Assembly (NCBI RefSeq): GCF_000302595.1
Contig: NZ_JH947127.1
Span: 62,001-126,000, forward strand
Direction of reading: 5' to 3'
DNA length: 64,000 bases
Source of the DNA: Pedobacter arcticus A12
Lineage (GTDB): Bacteria > Bacteroidota > Bacteroidia > Sphingobacteriales > Sphingobacteriaceae
A program made the translations under genes and the position numbers. Under the pieces are notes generated by a model. That model saw nothing but the letters and a program-made list of their open reading frames with translations, was not told where the DNA came from and searched no databases. Of this stretch, positions 51,640 through 61,754 are shown piece by piece (position 1 is the stretch's first letter; each line of letters begins with the position of its first letter).

Positions 51640-51723
51640 TTGATGAAGATACCTTTTTTGAAAATAAAAAAGCTTTTAAATGATGTTTAATTTATTTGTC
51701 TAATATTATTGTATTTTCGCGTC

Positions 51724-52365
51724 ATGTACAACAAAAGTGAGATTGAAGAGAAAATTGCTGAGTTTTTGTTGCAAATTAAAGCAATTAAATTACAACCAAC
51801 CGCCCCTTTCACATGGGCATCAGGGTGGAAATCACCCATTTATTGCGACAACCGTATCACGCTATCACATCCATCTATCCGAACTTATATCAGACAGAAA
51901 CTTGCTGAGCTGGTACAGGAAGAATACGGATCATGCAGTGTAGTTGCCGGTGTTGCAACAGCAGGAATACCTCAAGGTGCTTTGGTAGCGCAAGATTTAG
52001 GTTTACCTTTTATATACGTAAGATCAAAAGCCAAAGAACATGGCACCCAAAGTTTAATTGAGGGCGAAATCAATCCCGGACAGCGTGTGGTTGTAGTAGA
52101 AGATTTAATTTCTACAGGCAAAAGTAGCATACAGGCTGTTCATGCTTTACGCGAAGCAGGTTATGAGGTAGCTGGCTTAGTTGCCATTTTTTCTTACGGA
52201 TTTGATATCGCTACAGAAAACTTTGCTGAAGCTAAATGTAGGTTTGCAACTTTATCCAACTACAGCGCACTAATTGAATATGCTGCTGAACATAACTTTA
52301 TTCAGAAAAATGATATTGAGCTACTGAGCGACTGGAGAAAAAATCCTGCAACTTGGGGTCAGTAA
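51724..52365 (+). CDS. pyrE: Orotate phosphoribosyltransferase
   Basis: 213 residues from the ATG at 51724; the in-frame upstream TTG at 51709 is rejected because it would lie in the promoter-like TATTTTCG stretch. Pyrimidine synthesis, adding ribose-5-phosphate from PRPP to orotate. The PRPP motif is VVVVEDLISTGKSSIQAV, preceded by FTWASGWKSPIYCDNR, PQGALVAQDLGLPFIYVRSKAKEHGTQ. Normal length. It lies 16 bp before an SRPBCC gene, on the same transcript. Confidence 0.95.
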   Translation: MYNKSEIEEKIAEFLLQIKAIKLQPTAPFTWASGWKSPIYCDNRITLSHPSIRTYIRQKLAELVQEEYGSCSVVAGVATAGIPQGALVAQDLGLPFIYVRSKAKEHGTQSLIEGEINPGQRVVVVEDLISTGKSSIQAVHALREAGYEVAGLVAIFSYGFDIATENFAEAKCRFATLSNYSALIEYAAEHNFIQKNDIELLSDWRKNPATWGQ

Positions 52366-52381
52366 ACAAAATATAATAACC

Positions 52382-52777
52382 ATGACAACTTTCGAAAGTA
52401 GCGTAAGCATTGCACAACCGATAGAAAAAGTTTATGCTTTTTTAAGCGATTTAAACAACCATCAGCAATTGATGCCCGAAAATATCTATAACTGGAGCAG
52501 TACTGCAGATGAAGCAAAATTCACCATACAAAACATGGCGAAATTGGCGTTAAAAGTAAGTTCGAGAGTTGAGAATTCGGAAATATCAATAGACCCATCA
52601 GAAGAAGCACCTTTTGCTTTAAATATGAAATGGTTAGTTGTTACAGATGTTAACGGCACTACTGCCAAACTAATTGTATCGGCAGAACTTAATATGATGA
52701 TGAAAATGATGGCCAGTGGCCCGTTACAAAAACTGGTAGATCATCAAACAAGTGCTTTAGAAAAAGCATTGGCATAA
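52382..52777 (+). CDS. SRPBCC (START-like) family small protein
   Basis: 131 residues. START/Bet v1-like: FESSVSIAQPIEKVYAFLSDLNNHQQLMPENIYNW is the typical first strand and helix, with a long C-terminal helix (MMASGPLQKLVDHQTSALEKAL). Such folds bind hydrophobic ligands; the specific ligand is unknown. It follows pyrE at 16 bp and ends at a hairpin. No signal peptide. Confidence 0.85.
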   Translation: MTTFESSVSIAQPIEKVYAFLSDLNNHQQLMPENIYNWSSTADEAKFTIQNMAKLALKVSSRVENSEISIDPSEEAPFALNMKWLVVTDVNGTTAKLIVSAELNMMMKMMASGPLQKLVDHQTSALEKALA

Positions 52778-52787
52778 AGCAAATGGG

Positions 52788-52831
52788 GATTAAGAATCTT
52801 CGGTCTTTTAAATCTTCTGATGTTCTTAATC
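52788..52831 (+). terminator. Hairpin after the pyrE operon
   Basis: GATTAAGAA ... TTCTTAATC, a 9-bp perfect stem around a long loop, 10 bp after the SRPBCC stop. It lacks a T run right after the stem, so it is a weak terminator or just an inverted repeat. Confidence 0.35.
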
Positions 52832-53207
52832 TTCACTCCTTATTTCAAATTTTATTTTCTTTTCAATATTCATCAAAAGTTCATGCAATCCGGCAGATTG
52901 TAGAGCTCCTTATATTTTCTGCAAAGGTTATCCGTATAAAAATCAGATTTAAGAACTAATTTTACATTCGTTCCCTTTCCAGCTGTTCTCGCATATGATT
53001 GTTTAGGTTTTCTACGTTTTTTGGAACGCTCTCTTCAGTTGCAGTGGTTTTATATCTTATAATTTTTTAAAGCAATTGGATATCTAATTTACTCATATAC
53101 AATATCGACGAGAACAAAACAAACAACTGAAATTTCGTCAGCAAAAAACCAAGCCCCTAAGACAAAAAGTCACTATCGCTCAACCTATTAAGACATTCGT
53201 CACTTTT
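52832..53207. other. Intergenic stretch before clpB with a possible gene remnant
   Basis: No complete gene. On the minus strand an open stretch at 52962-53066 reads as a 34-residue peptide ending ESVPKNVENLNNHMREQLERERM before TAA, which looks protein-like, but it has no credible start codon and is closed upstream by a stop. The remainder shows no recognisable element. Confidence 0.4.
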
Positions 53208-53239
53208 ATTGACTAAACCCTTATTTGGTTATATTTTTG
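53208..53239 (+). promoter_or_regulatory. Promoter of clpB
   Basis: ATTG at 53208-53211 (-33), a 20-bp spacer, TATTTTTG at 53232-53239 (perfect -7 box), 27 bp before the ATG at 53267. It matches the Bacteroidota primary-sigma consensus. Confidence 0.75.
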
Positions 53240-53266
53240 TTGCCACTCTACCCGAGGAACAATATT

Positions 53267-55897
53267 ATGAACTTTAACAATTTTACAATCAAAGCGCAGG
53301 AAGCTGTTCAAAAAGCTTCTGAAATTACGCAGGGTTTTCAGCAACAAGCTATTGAACCCGCACATATTTTAAAAGGTTTGTTATCTGTTGATGAAAATGT
53401 AGTCGGCTATATTCTTAAAAAACTAAACGTAAATATTAACCGGCTTAACTCATCGCTTGACGAGCAGATTAACACTTACCCAAAAGTTAGCGGTACGGAA
53501 GTTTACCTTTCTTCATCTTCAAATTCGGTTTTACAAAAAGCCACAGGCTATTTAAAAGAATTTAAAGATGAGTTTGTGTCGGTAGAACATCTCCTTTTGG
53601 GGATTTTAGAGGCAGGCGACAAAACTTCATCTCTTTTAAAAGATCAAGGTGTTACCGAAAAAGACTTAAAGAAAGCAATTAAAGATTTACGTGGCGATGC
53701 AAAAGTGACCGACCAAAACGCGGAAGCGAGTTATCAAGCACTAAACAAATATGCTCGTAATTTAAACGAATACGCCGAATCGGGCAAACTAGACCCAGTA
53801 ATTGGTCGTGATGAAGAAATCAGAAGGGTAATCCAGATTTTATCTCGTCGTACTAAAAACAATCCAATCTTAATTGGTGAACCTGGCGTAGGTAAAACCG
53901 CTATTGCAGAAGGAATTGCTTTTAGAATCATTAAAGGTGATGTGCCCGAAAATTTAAAATCCAAAACGGTTTACTCTTTAGACATGGGCGCTTTAATTGC
54001 CGGTGCAAAATACAAAGGTGAGTTTGAAGAACGTTTAAAAGCTGTTGTAAAAGAAGTTGCCGATAGTGATGGTGATTTGATTTTATTCATCGATGAAATT
54101 CACACTTTGGTTGGTGCCGGTGGCGGCGAAGGTGCTATGGATGCGGCAAACATCCTAAAACCTGCTTTGGCCCGTGGCGAACTAAGAGCAATTGGTGCCA
54201 CAACACTCAATGAATACCAAAAATATTTAGAAAAAGATAAAGCTTTGGAGCGTAGGTTCCAGAAAGTAATGGTGGAAGAGCCGGATACCGCCGATGCTAT
54301 TTCTATTTTACGTGGCTTAAAAGAACGTTACGAAACTCACCACAAGGTTAGGATTAAAGATGAAGCCATTATTGCAGCGGTTGAACTTTCTCAACGCTAT
54401 ATATCCGATAGATTCTTACCAGATAAAGCCATTGATTTAATGGACGAAGCCGCATCTAAACTTAGGATGGAAATGGACTCTGTGCCAGAGGCAGTGGACG
54501 AGCTTGACCGTAAAATTATGCAGTTAGAAATTGAACGTGAAGCAATTAAACGCGAAAAAGACGAGCGAAAAGTAGAGGATTTATCTAAAGAAATTGCCGA
54601 TTTATCTTCTGAACGTGATGAGCTGAAAGCAAAATGGCAAGGCGAAAAAGATTTAGTTGACGGTTTAAATTCGAAAATTGAGAAAATTGAGGATTTAAAA
54701 CAAGAAGCTGACCAAGCCGAAAGAGCTGGGGATTACGGAAAAGTAGCTGAGATCCGTTACGGAAGAATTAAGGAAACACAAGAAGAAGTCGAAAAACTCA
54801 AAACCGAACTCCACAGCAAAACTTCTGACAGCAGAATGCTTAAAGAAGAAGTTACTGCTGAAGACATTGCTGGCGTTGTTGCCCGTTGGACAGGTATTCC
54901 GGTCAATAAATTAGTGGCTAGTGAGCGTGAAAAACTATTAACGCTAGAAGCCGAATTACATAAAAGAGTTGCCGGACAGCATGAAGCAATTGAGGCTTTA
55001 GCCGATGCAATAAGACGCTCTAGGGCTGGTTTAAATGACCAAAGAAAGCCAATTGGGTCATTTATATTTTTAGGAACAACAGGTGTGGGCAAAACCGAAC
55101 TGGCAAAAGCTTTAGCTGAGTTTTTATTCAACGACGAACATAGTATGGTGCGTATTGATATGAGTGAATATCAGGAACGCCACTCCGTAAGTAGATTGAT
55201 TGGTGCGCCTCCGGGGTATGTTGGTTATGATGAAGGCGGACAGTTAACAGAGGCGGTTCGTAGAAAACCTTATTCTGTGATATTGTTGGATGAAATTGAA
55301 AAAGCGCATCCGGATGTGTTTAACATTTTATTGCAGGTTTTAGATGATGGACGATTGACGGATAATAAAGGTAGAATGGTGAATTTCAAAAACACAATCA
55401 TTATTATGACGTCCAATATTGGTTCCCATTTGATTCAGGAAAACTTTAGTCTGTTGGTTGATGATAACCGAGACGAAGTAATCGCAAAAACCAAGAATGA
55501 AGTTTTTGAATTACTTAAAAAAACCATCCGTCCTGAATTTTTAAACCGGATTGACGAGGTAATCATGTTTACTCCATTGAACCGCGATGAAATTAGAGAT
55601 ATTGTAAAACTACAGTTTGTGGGTGTACAAAAATCGCTTGCAGAAATGGGAATATCCATTGAAGCATCTGAAGAAGCTTTAGATTGGCTGGCGGAGTTAG
55701 GTTACGATCCGCAATTTGGGGCTCGCCCTTTAAAAAGAGTAGTACAAAAAAGAATTTTGAATGAACTGTCTAAACAGATTTTAGCCGGAACGGTTGACCG
55801 TGACAGCAAAATTAAAATAGATGTATTTGATAAAAACTTCGTTTTTTTGAATACTCAATCTGGGGCGGATAAAAAATATGTACAGCCAAAAGATTAA
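53267..55897 (+). CDS. clpB: ATP-dependent disaggregase ClpB
   Basis: 876 residues from ATG at 53267 ([14 protein letters not shown]); the longer TTG start at 53225 lies inside the promoter and is rejected. It has the Clp N-domain (1-145), the first AAA module with [13 protein letters not shown] (near 203), the coiled-coil middle domain (about 400-525, [18 protein letters not shown]) that makes it ClpB rather than ClpA/C, and the second AAA module with [13 protein letters not shown] (near 602) and [22 protein letters not shown]. It rescues aggregated protein with DnaK. No ClpP-docking loop is needed. A heat-shock-specific element was not recognised. Strong terminator after the gene. Confidence 0.97.
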   Translation: MNFNNFTIKAQEAVQKASEITQGFQQQAIEPAHILKGLLSVDENVVGYILKKLNVNINRLNSSLDEQINTYPKVSGTEVYLSSSSNSVLQKATGYLKEFKDEFVSVEHLLLGILEAGDKTSSLLKDQGVTEKDLKKAIKDLRGDAKVTDQNAEASYQALNKYARNLNEYAESGKLDPVIGRDEEIRRVIQILSRRTKNNPILIGEPGVGKTAIAEGIAFRIIKGDVPENLKSKTVYSLDMGALIAGAKYKGEFEERLKAVVKEVADSDGDLILFIDEIHTLVGAGGGEGAMDAANILKPALARGELRAIGATTLNEYQKYLEKDKALERRFQKVMVEEPDTADAISILRGLKERYETHHKVRIKDEAIIAAVELSQRYISDRFLPDKAIDLMDEAASKLRMEMDSVPEAVDELDRKIMQLEIEREAIKREKDERKVEDLSKEIADLSSERDELKAKWQGEKDLVDGLNSKIEKIEDLKQEADQAERAGDYGKVAEIRYGRIKETQEEVEKLKTELHSKTSDSRMLKEEVTAEDIAGVVARWTGIPVNKLVASEREKLLTLEAELHKRVAGQHEAIEALADAIRRSRAGLNDQRKPIGSFIFLGTTGVGKTELAKALAEFLFNDEHSMVRIDMSEYQERHSVSRLIGAPPGYVGYDEGGQLTEAVRRKPYSVILLDEIEKAHPDVFNILLQVLDDGRLTDNKGRMVNFKNTIIIMTSNIGSHLIQENFSLLVDDNRDEVIAKTKNEVFELLKKTIRPEFLNRIDEVIMFTPLNRDEIRDIVKLQFVGVQKSLAEMGISIEASEEALDWLAELGYDPQFGARPLKRVVQKRILNELSKQILAGTVDRDSKIKIDVFDKNFVFLNTQSGADKKYVQPKD

Positions 55898-55938
55898 CTT
55901 TTTTATTTACAAAACGTAATAAAAATTCATATCATTAT

Positions 55939-55968
55939 AAGCCATCCCAGAATTCAGGGATGGCTTTT
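55939..55968 (+). terminator. Rho-independent terminator of clpB
   Basis: A 10-bp perfect stem AAGCCATCCC / GGGATGGCTT with an 8-nt loop and a short T tract follows 42 bp after the clpB stop. Confidence 0.88.
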
Positions 55969-56322
55969 CTGTTTACCAACTTTTGATTAAGAATTAACAG
56001 TACTCCAGATTGCCGAAAGAACATTTACAATCTGGTTTATCGATTATTAAACACAAAAAAATCTCAACCAGAATATTTTAAAAATCTCACAGATATCACA
56101 GAATTCGCCAACAATTCATAATAAAAATATAATTTCAGGGTGCATAATAAATAGAATTCAAAACCTGGAAACCCCAATATTAGGAAATAAGCTTAGGTAA
56201 CAAGTTGCACCATCCTAATTACTATTTTTCACCAATCTCTTTATAAAACAAGCATTATGTATAACATTATTTATTGTAAAATATTTGCTTTTTAAAGTTT
56301 TATACAATAATTTGGTAACGTA
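55969..56322. other. Gene-free A/T-rich gap before the sigma factor
   Basis: 354 bp between the clpB terminator and the ECF sigma gene. I see no gene, no tRNA and no clear TAnnTTTG promoter; the sigma gene's control site should be in here but could not be identified. Confidence 0.5.
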
Positions 56323-56916
56323 ATGGTTACAGAGTATTATCAACCGTGTAAATCGTCTATTGACAATGAGCTTCTCATTTCTATTAGAAATGATGACCGG
56401 TTTGCATTTAATACAATTTATAATCAATACTGGTCAAAACTTTATTTATTTGCGTACAATATTTTAAGAAATCGCGAAGCTGCCGAAGATATTGTTCAAG
56501 ACATTTTCATTCAACTTTGGCAAAAAAGAGCCGACGTTCACATCGATAACCTACAAAACTATTTATACACTGCGGTTCGGTATCAAGTATTCAGATCAAT
56601 TAGAGATGGAAAAAACCGTACGAATTTGCTTGAGCGATTCCTAAAGTTTAGTCCACAAGTTGAGATAGAAAGCGTACTCTTCGAAAAGGAAATAAACCAA
56701 CGTTTGGATGAAAGTATCGCACTTTTACCTGCTCGGTGTAAAGAAATATTTACGCTTAGCAGAAAAGAACATTTATCTATAAAAGAAATTTCTAAAAGAT
56801 TAGAGATTAGCCCTAAAACTATCGAAAACCAGATTACTATAGCAATACGTCGCGTCCGAGCTAATATGACTGATCTTTTCACTTGGCTTGTGTTCTTAAT
56901 TTACTATTGCCTTTAA
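56323..56916 (+). CDS. ECF RNA polymerase sigma factor (FecI-like)
   Basis: 197 residues. Region 2 is NDDRFAFNTIYNQYWSKLYLFAYNILRNREAAEDIVQDIFIQLWQK, region 4 LPARCKEIFTLSRKEHLSIKEISKRLEISPKTIENQI, the standard Bacteroidota ECF type (sigma70-like, about 190 residues). It probably drives the susC/susD operon behind it, in answer to a signal relayed by the FecR gene 76 bp on (counting from its likely start) and the STN domain of SusC (family knowledge). Confidence 0.94.
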   Translation: MVTEYYQPCKSSIDNELLISIRNDDRFAFNTIYNQYWSKLYLFAYNILRNREAAEDIVQDIFIQLWQKRADVHIDNLQNYLYTAVRYQVFRSIRDGKNRTNLLERFLKFSPQVEIESVLFEKEINQRLDESIALLPARCKEIFTLSRKEHLSIKEISKRLEISPKTIENQITIAIRRVRANMTDLFTWLVFLIYYCL

Positions 56917-56992
56917 AACTTCTAATTTATTTTTGTACTTCTTTGGGGGCAAATGTATTTTTACGGTACATACTGTTAAAAGCAATACTATT

Positions 56993-58165
56993 TTGACAGA
57001 AGAAAAATTCAAGAGTTTACTCAACAACTATTTAGAAGGAACCGCAAGCGAACAAGACCAACAAAGGTTAATTAACTTTTATGATGATATCCAAAAAGAT
57101 AAATTAAGTTGGATAACTTCAGAGATGGGTGAACAAGAACAAGTTCGACAAGCTCTTCTAAATAAGATAAATGATCGCTTAGATTGTAAATCAAAAAAAC
57201 TTAAAAACAAAAACCGTTGGCAACTATCTATTGCAGCTTCCTTAATTTTGCTTCTCAGCATAGGGAGTTATACATATCTTAAACTTCATCAAAAAGAAAT
57301 TGCTTATCATCAAAAATCCAACGAAATCAAACCTGGTTGCAACAAAGCTATTCTAACCTTAGCTAACGGCAAAAAGATTAGCCTCGATGACAGCCATAGC
57401 GGTAAGATTGTGGAAGAGGCAGGCGTTCTCATCACCAAAACAGGTGAAGGAAAACTGGTTTATAATGTTGTTACTAGTAAAGCGCTACCTGCCGATGTTG
57501 CGATTACTTATAATACAATAAGCACCCCAAAAGGTGGGCAATATCAAATTGATTTGCCTGATGGTACAAAAGTGTGGTTAAACGCAGCATCTTCATTAAA
57601 ATATCCCATTCAATTTAAAACTAATGAAAGGATAGTTGAATTATCAGGAGAAGGGTATTTTGAAGTGGCCAAAGATAAAAGCAGACCATTTAAGGTGATT
57701 ACCGCTATGCAACAAGTAGAAGTTTTAGGAACTCATTTTAACATCAATTCTTACAGCGACGAGCCATCGGTAAAAACTACTTTATTAGAAGGCAAAGTCA
57801 GCGTATTTCCACTATACACGAACAAAAAGAAAGGAAATCCTGATACCCAACATGCCATATTGAAACCCAACCAGCAATCTGTTATGATTGACCAACAAAT
57901 TAAAGTTTTAGCTATTGATGCTCAAACTGTTATAGACTGGAGAAATGGGGAGTTTATATTCAATGACGAACCTATTAAAACAGCGATGAGAAAATTAGCC
58001 CGTTGGTACGATGTGGATGTTGTTTACGAGGGTAATTTTGACGACATCTATTTCGGTGGATCTTTTTCCAAGTTTGTCAACCTCAATGAGTCTGTTAAAA
58101 TATTAGAATCTACCAATAAATTACGATGCAAAATCATAGGAAGGAGGGTTTACATGAAGAGATAA
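56993..58165 (+). CDS. FecR-type anti-sigma factor
   Basis: 390 residues from a TTG at 56993 (LTEEKFKSLLNNYLEG..., the usual Bacteroidota FecR N-terminus); an upstream TTG at 56933 would add 20 residues with no family match, and no ATG is in frame, so the start is uncertain. A cytoplasmic N-domain, one membrane helix (LSIAASLILLLSIGSYTYL), the FecR domain (TPKGGQYQIDLPDGTKVWLNAASSLKYP, GEGYFEVAKDKSRPF, LGTHFNINSY), and a C-terminal DUF4974 domain (DWRNGEFIFNDEPIKTAMRKLARWY). It holds the ECF sigma inactive until the SusC STN domain signals. Confidence 0.92.
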   Translation: MTEEKFKSLLNNYLEGTASEQDQQRLINFYDDIQKDKLSWITSEMGEQEQVRQALLNKINDRLDCKSKKLKNKNRWQLSIAASLILLLSIGSYTYLKLHQKEIAYHQKSNEIKPGCNKAILTLANGKKISLDDSHSGKIVEEAGVLITKTGEGKLVYNVVTSKALPADVAITYNTISTPKGGQYQIDLPDGTKVWLNAASSLKYPIQFKTNERIVELSGEGYFEVAKDKSRPFKVITAMQQVEVLGTHFNINSYSDEPSVKTTLLEGKVSVFPLYTNKKKGNPDTQHAILKPNQQSVMIDQQIKVLAIDAQTVIDWRNGEFIFNDEPIKTAMRKLARWYDVDVVYEGNFDDIYFGGSFSKFVNLNESVKILESTNKLRCKIIGRRVYMKR

Positions 58166-58198
58166 GATGCACTTCCATCTGTGTAGCCCACAAAAAAA

Positions 58199-58222
58199 CC
58201 GGAAGTGTTAGCGCACTTCCGG
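58199..58222 (+). promoter_or_regulatory. Perfect hairpin in the susC leader
   Basis: CCGGAAGTG-TTAGCG-CACTTCCGG, a 9-bp GC-rich stem 108 bp upstream of the susC start and 33 bp after the fecR stop. It is preceded by A7 and has no T run after it, so it is not a standard terminator; it may be a leader or mRNA-stability element. Confidence 0.5.
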
Positions 58223-58330
58223 CAATCAATAAAATGGACCCTACAGCAATACCTAATCGAAATTACTAACCAAACCAATATAGTCTAGTTTGTAAAGGCT
58301 ATACTTTATTAATCCAAATTATTCAAATGT

Positions 58331-61300
58331 ATGAAAATTTATAATTTTAATTTATATGAACTTCTCCATATAAAGGGTAAAATTTTACTGACTATGAAGT
58401 TTATACTCATCCTGTTTTTAACCAGCATTTTACAGGTAAACGCTGCAAGTTATGCGCAAAAGAATATCAAACTTTCAGAAAAAAACGCACCCTTAACAAA
58501 GATTTTAAAATCCATTAAATCACAAAGTGGTTATAATGTGTTTTTTATCCAAAGCGATCTTAATAAGGCGAATCCTGTAACTATTGAAATTAAAGACGCC
58601 TCATTAGACGAAGTCCTCAAATTGTGTTTTTTTAATCAGCCTTTAAATTATACGATAGAGGCTAAAACGATTATCATCAAAGAAAAGCTAACTGAAAGTT
58701 TAGAAAAAGCAGATCCAATTAAAATTTCGGGTACAATTAGAGATGGTGCTGGTCTGCCTATTCCTGGCGTTGCGGTTAAGATTGTAGGAAAAAAAAGAGC
58801 AACAGTGACCAATACTTTGGGGAAGTATTCGATTGAAGTTGAACTTAGAGATTTGTTAGAGTTTTCTTATTTAGGTTATACTTCAAGGACCATAGAGGTT
58901 ACTGGAATCGGGAGTATAGATGTAATCTTAGAACCAGCCGAGGCTAACAAATTAGATGAAATAGCCGTGGTTGGTTATGGAAAGCAGAAGAAAATAAGTG
59001 TGGTTGGAGCATTAACAACCATTAAACCCGAAGAATTAAGAATTCCGACCAGTAATTTATCGAATGCCTTAGCAGGAAAATTAGCTGGAGTTATTGCTTT
59101 CCAGCGTTCTGGAGAGCCAGGTGCCGACGGTGCTTCTTTTTACATTAGAGGTATTTCTACCTTTAGTGGTGCTACTAGTCCATTAATTGTTTTAGATGGA
59201 GTGGCAGTTAGTCAAGGTGATTTAAACGCTTTGGCTCCAGAGGTCATCGAAAGCTTCTCTATTTTAAAGGATGCCACTGCAACTGCGATTTATGGCTCGA
59301 GAGGAGCAAATGGGGTAATGATTGTAACTACCAAAACCGGAAAAGATTTAGAGCGTCCGCGGATAAATTTGAGAATAGAAAATTCGATTTCTGCACCAAG
59401 TTCTGTACCTAAATTTGTAGATGGGGCAAGATTTATGGAGCTCTATAATGAAGCAGTAATTGGGCGTGGAACTGGGGAACGTCCTTATCAACAGGACAAA
59501 ATAGATGGAACTCGAGCACACCTAGATCCACTCGTTTTCCCAGACGTAAACTGGTACGATGAAATGTTCAAAGCTTCTTCTCAAAACCGTAGTGTAAATT
59601 TCAATATCCTAGGTGGGGGTAAGCGTATCGATTATTTTATGAGTGGAACCTACAACCAAGATAATGGGATGCTCAAAAAATTTGATGTGAATAGTTACGA
59701 TAATAATATTTCTGTAAAAAGATACTCTTTCCAAAACAACTTAAACGCAAATTTATCAAGTACTACAAAGTTAGCTTTACGAATAAATACGCAGTTAAGA
59801 GACTATTCAGGTGCATCTAGACCAGTAAAAGACATCTTTGGCGATGCTATGAATGCGAATGGAGTAGATTTTCCAATTATTTTCCCTAATGCTACTGGTA
59901 GTAAAAGTATTCTTTTTGGAGGTAAATCGGGAGGTCGCGTAAACGGAGGCTTTATTAATCCTTTTGCTGAAATGGTTAGAGGTTATAGCAATAATTTTCA
60001 GAGTACTGTAATTGCTACTGTTGATGGTGAGCAAAAATTGGACTTTATAACCCCTGGACTATCTTTCAAAGCATTGGCCTCTTTCAAGAATTATAGTGAA
60101 ACAAATACAATACGAATAAGAAATGTCAATAACTTTGAAGTCAATCCAGCTACCTTGGTTGCGGGAGCAGATGGAAAGTACACTTATGATCTCGCTCAAG
60201 TAGGGTCTACTTTAAGTGAAACGTTAGAGACTACCAATCAACCGGCAGGAAATAGAAAGCTATATTTCCAAGCATCTTTTGATTATAATAAAACTTTTGG
60301 TGTTAGACACAATGTGTCTGGTTTATTGTTATATAACCAAGAAGAGTTTAACGTAAATGCTCCTGCAGATTTTATTTCTTCTTTACCTAGACGTTCTCAA
60401 GGTATTGCAGGACGTACCACTTATTCTTATGACAATAAGTATTTAGCAGAGTTTAATTTTGGCTATAATGGTTCTGAAAGTTTTTCAAAAAACAATAGAT
60501 TTGGATTTTTCCCTTCAGCAGCATTAGGATATGTGTTAAGTAGTGAACCTTTTTTAAAACCGTTAGCTAATGTGGTTAGCTTTCTTAAATTCAGAGGATC
60601 TTGGGGACTGGTTGGTAATGATCAAATCTTATTGGGCGATGGAACCCCTGCGAGATTCATTTATTTATCGGATATAGACTTACAAGGGCAACAGTTTACT
60701 ACCGGAGTAAGCCAAGACTATAGCAAAAGCGGTCCACTCTATTCACGTTTTGCAAATCCTAATATTACTTGGGAAGTTGCCGAGAAGATTAATCTTGGCA
60801 TGGACTTAAGCCTGTTTAGAGATTTAAATATTACTGTTGACATATTTAAGGAAAACCGTAAAAACATATTTTTGACGCGTCGGGTAATACCAGACTTCTT
60901 CGGAACCACCGGTACGACGGTTTATAGTAATTTAGGAAAAGTATTAAATAAAGGGATAGATGCCTCTGTAGATTATACACGTGAACTCTCTTCTAATTTA
61001 ACCATGAGCCTTAAAGGTACTTTTACTTTAGCTAAAAACAAGGTAATTGCGAATGATGAACCTGCGTTTACAAAATACAAAAACATCTCTTCGGTGGGTT
61101 ATCCAGTAAACTCTTTATTAGGCTACGAAGCCCAACGACTATTTATTGATCAAGCAGAAATAAGTCGCAGTGCTTTACAACAAATTGGTGGATTCGTACA
61201 AGCAGGAGATCTAAAATATCGAGACGTAACCAATGATATTGATGGATTAAATATGGTAAATAGCGATGACCGTATTAGAATGGGGTATCCCACAGTTCCG

Positions 61301-61750
61301 GAAATTGTATATGGTTTTGGACCGTCTTTTAGGTTTAAAAAGATAGATTTTTCCTTCTTTTTCCAAGGGGTAGCACATACTTCCTTCTTTATAAGTGGTT
61401 TTCATCCATTCGGAACTAGCGATCAACGTAACGTTTTAAGATTTGTAGAGGCAGACCATTGGAGTCCCGAAAACCCAAATATCTACGCCGCTTATCCTCG
61501 TCTAAGTAAATTAGATAATCCTAATAACACAACAAACTCTTCTTTTTGGTTAAGGAATGGTTCATTTTTAAAACTAAGAAATGTAGAGTTAGGTTATACT
61601 CATAAATTTTTACGGGTTTATGTGAGTGGCTTAAATGTACTTACTTTTTCTAAGTTTAAAGAGTGGGATCCTGAACAAGGCGGAGGTAATGGATTATCAT
61701 ACCCAACGCAACGAGTGTTTAATGTTGGACTACAAATGGGCTTTAAATAA
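58331..61750 (+). CDS. susC: SusC/RagA-type TonB-dependent transporter with STN signalling domain
   Basis: 1139 residues. A signal peptide (ends near SYAQ, about residue 43), then an STN domain (about 45-125, LSEKNAPLTKILKSIKSQSGYNVFF) that links the receptor to FecR, a carboxypeptidase-regulatory-like domain (about 135-210, ISGTIRDGAGLPIPGVAVKI), the SusC signature LDEIAVVGYGKQKK, the plug (ISVVGALTTIKPEELRIPTSNLSNALAGKLAGVIAFQRSG) and the 22-strand-type barrel. It imports oligosaccharides or other oligomers across the outer membrane with energy from TonB. The next gene is its SusD partner, 4 bp on. The substrate is not inferable: no hydrolase gene is visible yet. Confidence 0.95.
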   Translation: MKIYNFNLYELLHIKGKILLTMKFILILFLTSILQVNAASYAQKNIKLSEKNAPLTKILKSIKSQSGYNVFFIQSDLNKANPVTIEIKDASLDEVLKLCFFNQPLNYTIEAKTIIIKEKLTESLEKADPIKISGTIRDGAGLPIPGVAVKIVGKKRATVTNTLGKYSIEVELRDLLEFSYLGYTSRTIEVTGIGSIDVILEPAEANKLDEIAVVGYGKQKKISVVGALTTIKPEELRIPTSNLSNALAGKLAGVIAFQRSGEPGADGASFYIRGISTFSGATSPLIVLDGVAVSQGDLNALAPEVIESFSILKDATATAIYGSRGANGVMIVTTKTGKDLERPRINLRIENSISAPSSVPKFVDGARFMELYNEAVIGRGTGERPYQQDKIDGTRAHLDPLVFPDVNWYDEMFKASSQNRSVNFNILGGGKRIDYFMSGTYNQDNGMLKKFDVNSYDNNISVKRYSFQNNLNANLSSTTKLALRINTQLRDYSGASRPVKDIFGDAMNANGVDFPIIFPNATGSKSILFGGKSGGRVNGGFINPFAEMVRGYSNNFQSTVIATVDGEQKLDFITPGLSFKALASFKNYSETNTIRIRNVNNFEVNPATLVAGADGKYTYDLAQVGSTLSETLETTNQPAGNRKLYFQASFDYNKTFGVRHNVSGLLLYNQEEFNVNAPADFISSLPRRSQGIAGRTTYSYDNKYLAEFNFGYNGSESFSKNNRFGFFPSAALGYVLSSEPFLKPLANVVSFLKFRGSWGLVGNDQILLGDGTPARFIYLSDIDLQGQQFTTGVSQDYSKSGPLYSRFANPNITWEVAEKINLGMDLSLFRDLNITVDIFKENRKNIFLTRRVIPDFFGTTGTTVYSNLGKVLNKGIDASVDYTRELSSNLTMSLKGTFTLAKNKVIANDEPAFTKYKNISSVGYPVNSLLGYEAQRLFIDQAEISRSALQQIGGFVQAGDLKYRDVTNDIDGLNMVNSDDRIRMGYPTVPEIVYGFGPSFRFKKIDFSFFFQGVAHTSFFISGFHPFGTSDQRNVLRFVEADHWSPENPNIYAAYPRLSKLDNPNNTTNSSFWLRNGSFLKLRNVELGYTHKFLRVYVSGLNVLTFSKFKEWDPEQGGGNGLSYPTQRVFNVGLQMGFK

Positions 61751-61754
61751 AAAA

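Noticed and set aside
51709-51723. TTG start for pyrE five codons upstream
   Set aside because: It falls in the TATTTTCG promoter-like stretch, and the ATG at 51724 gives the usual pyrE N-terminus.
53225-53266. TTG start for clpB 14 codons upstream
   Set aside because: The -7 promoter box TATTTTTG lies inside this stretch, and [13 protein letters not shown] is the known ClpB start.
61635-61754. Upstream extension of susD inside the end of susC
   Set aside because: It overlaps susC in another frame and would hide the lipoprotein signal that begins at 61755.
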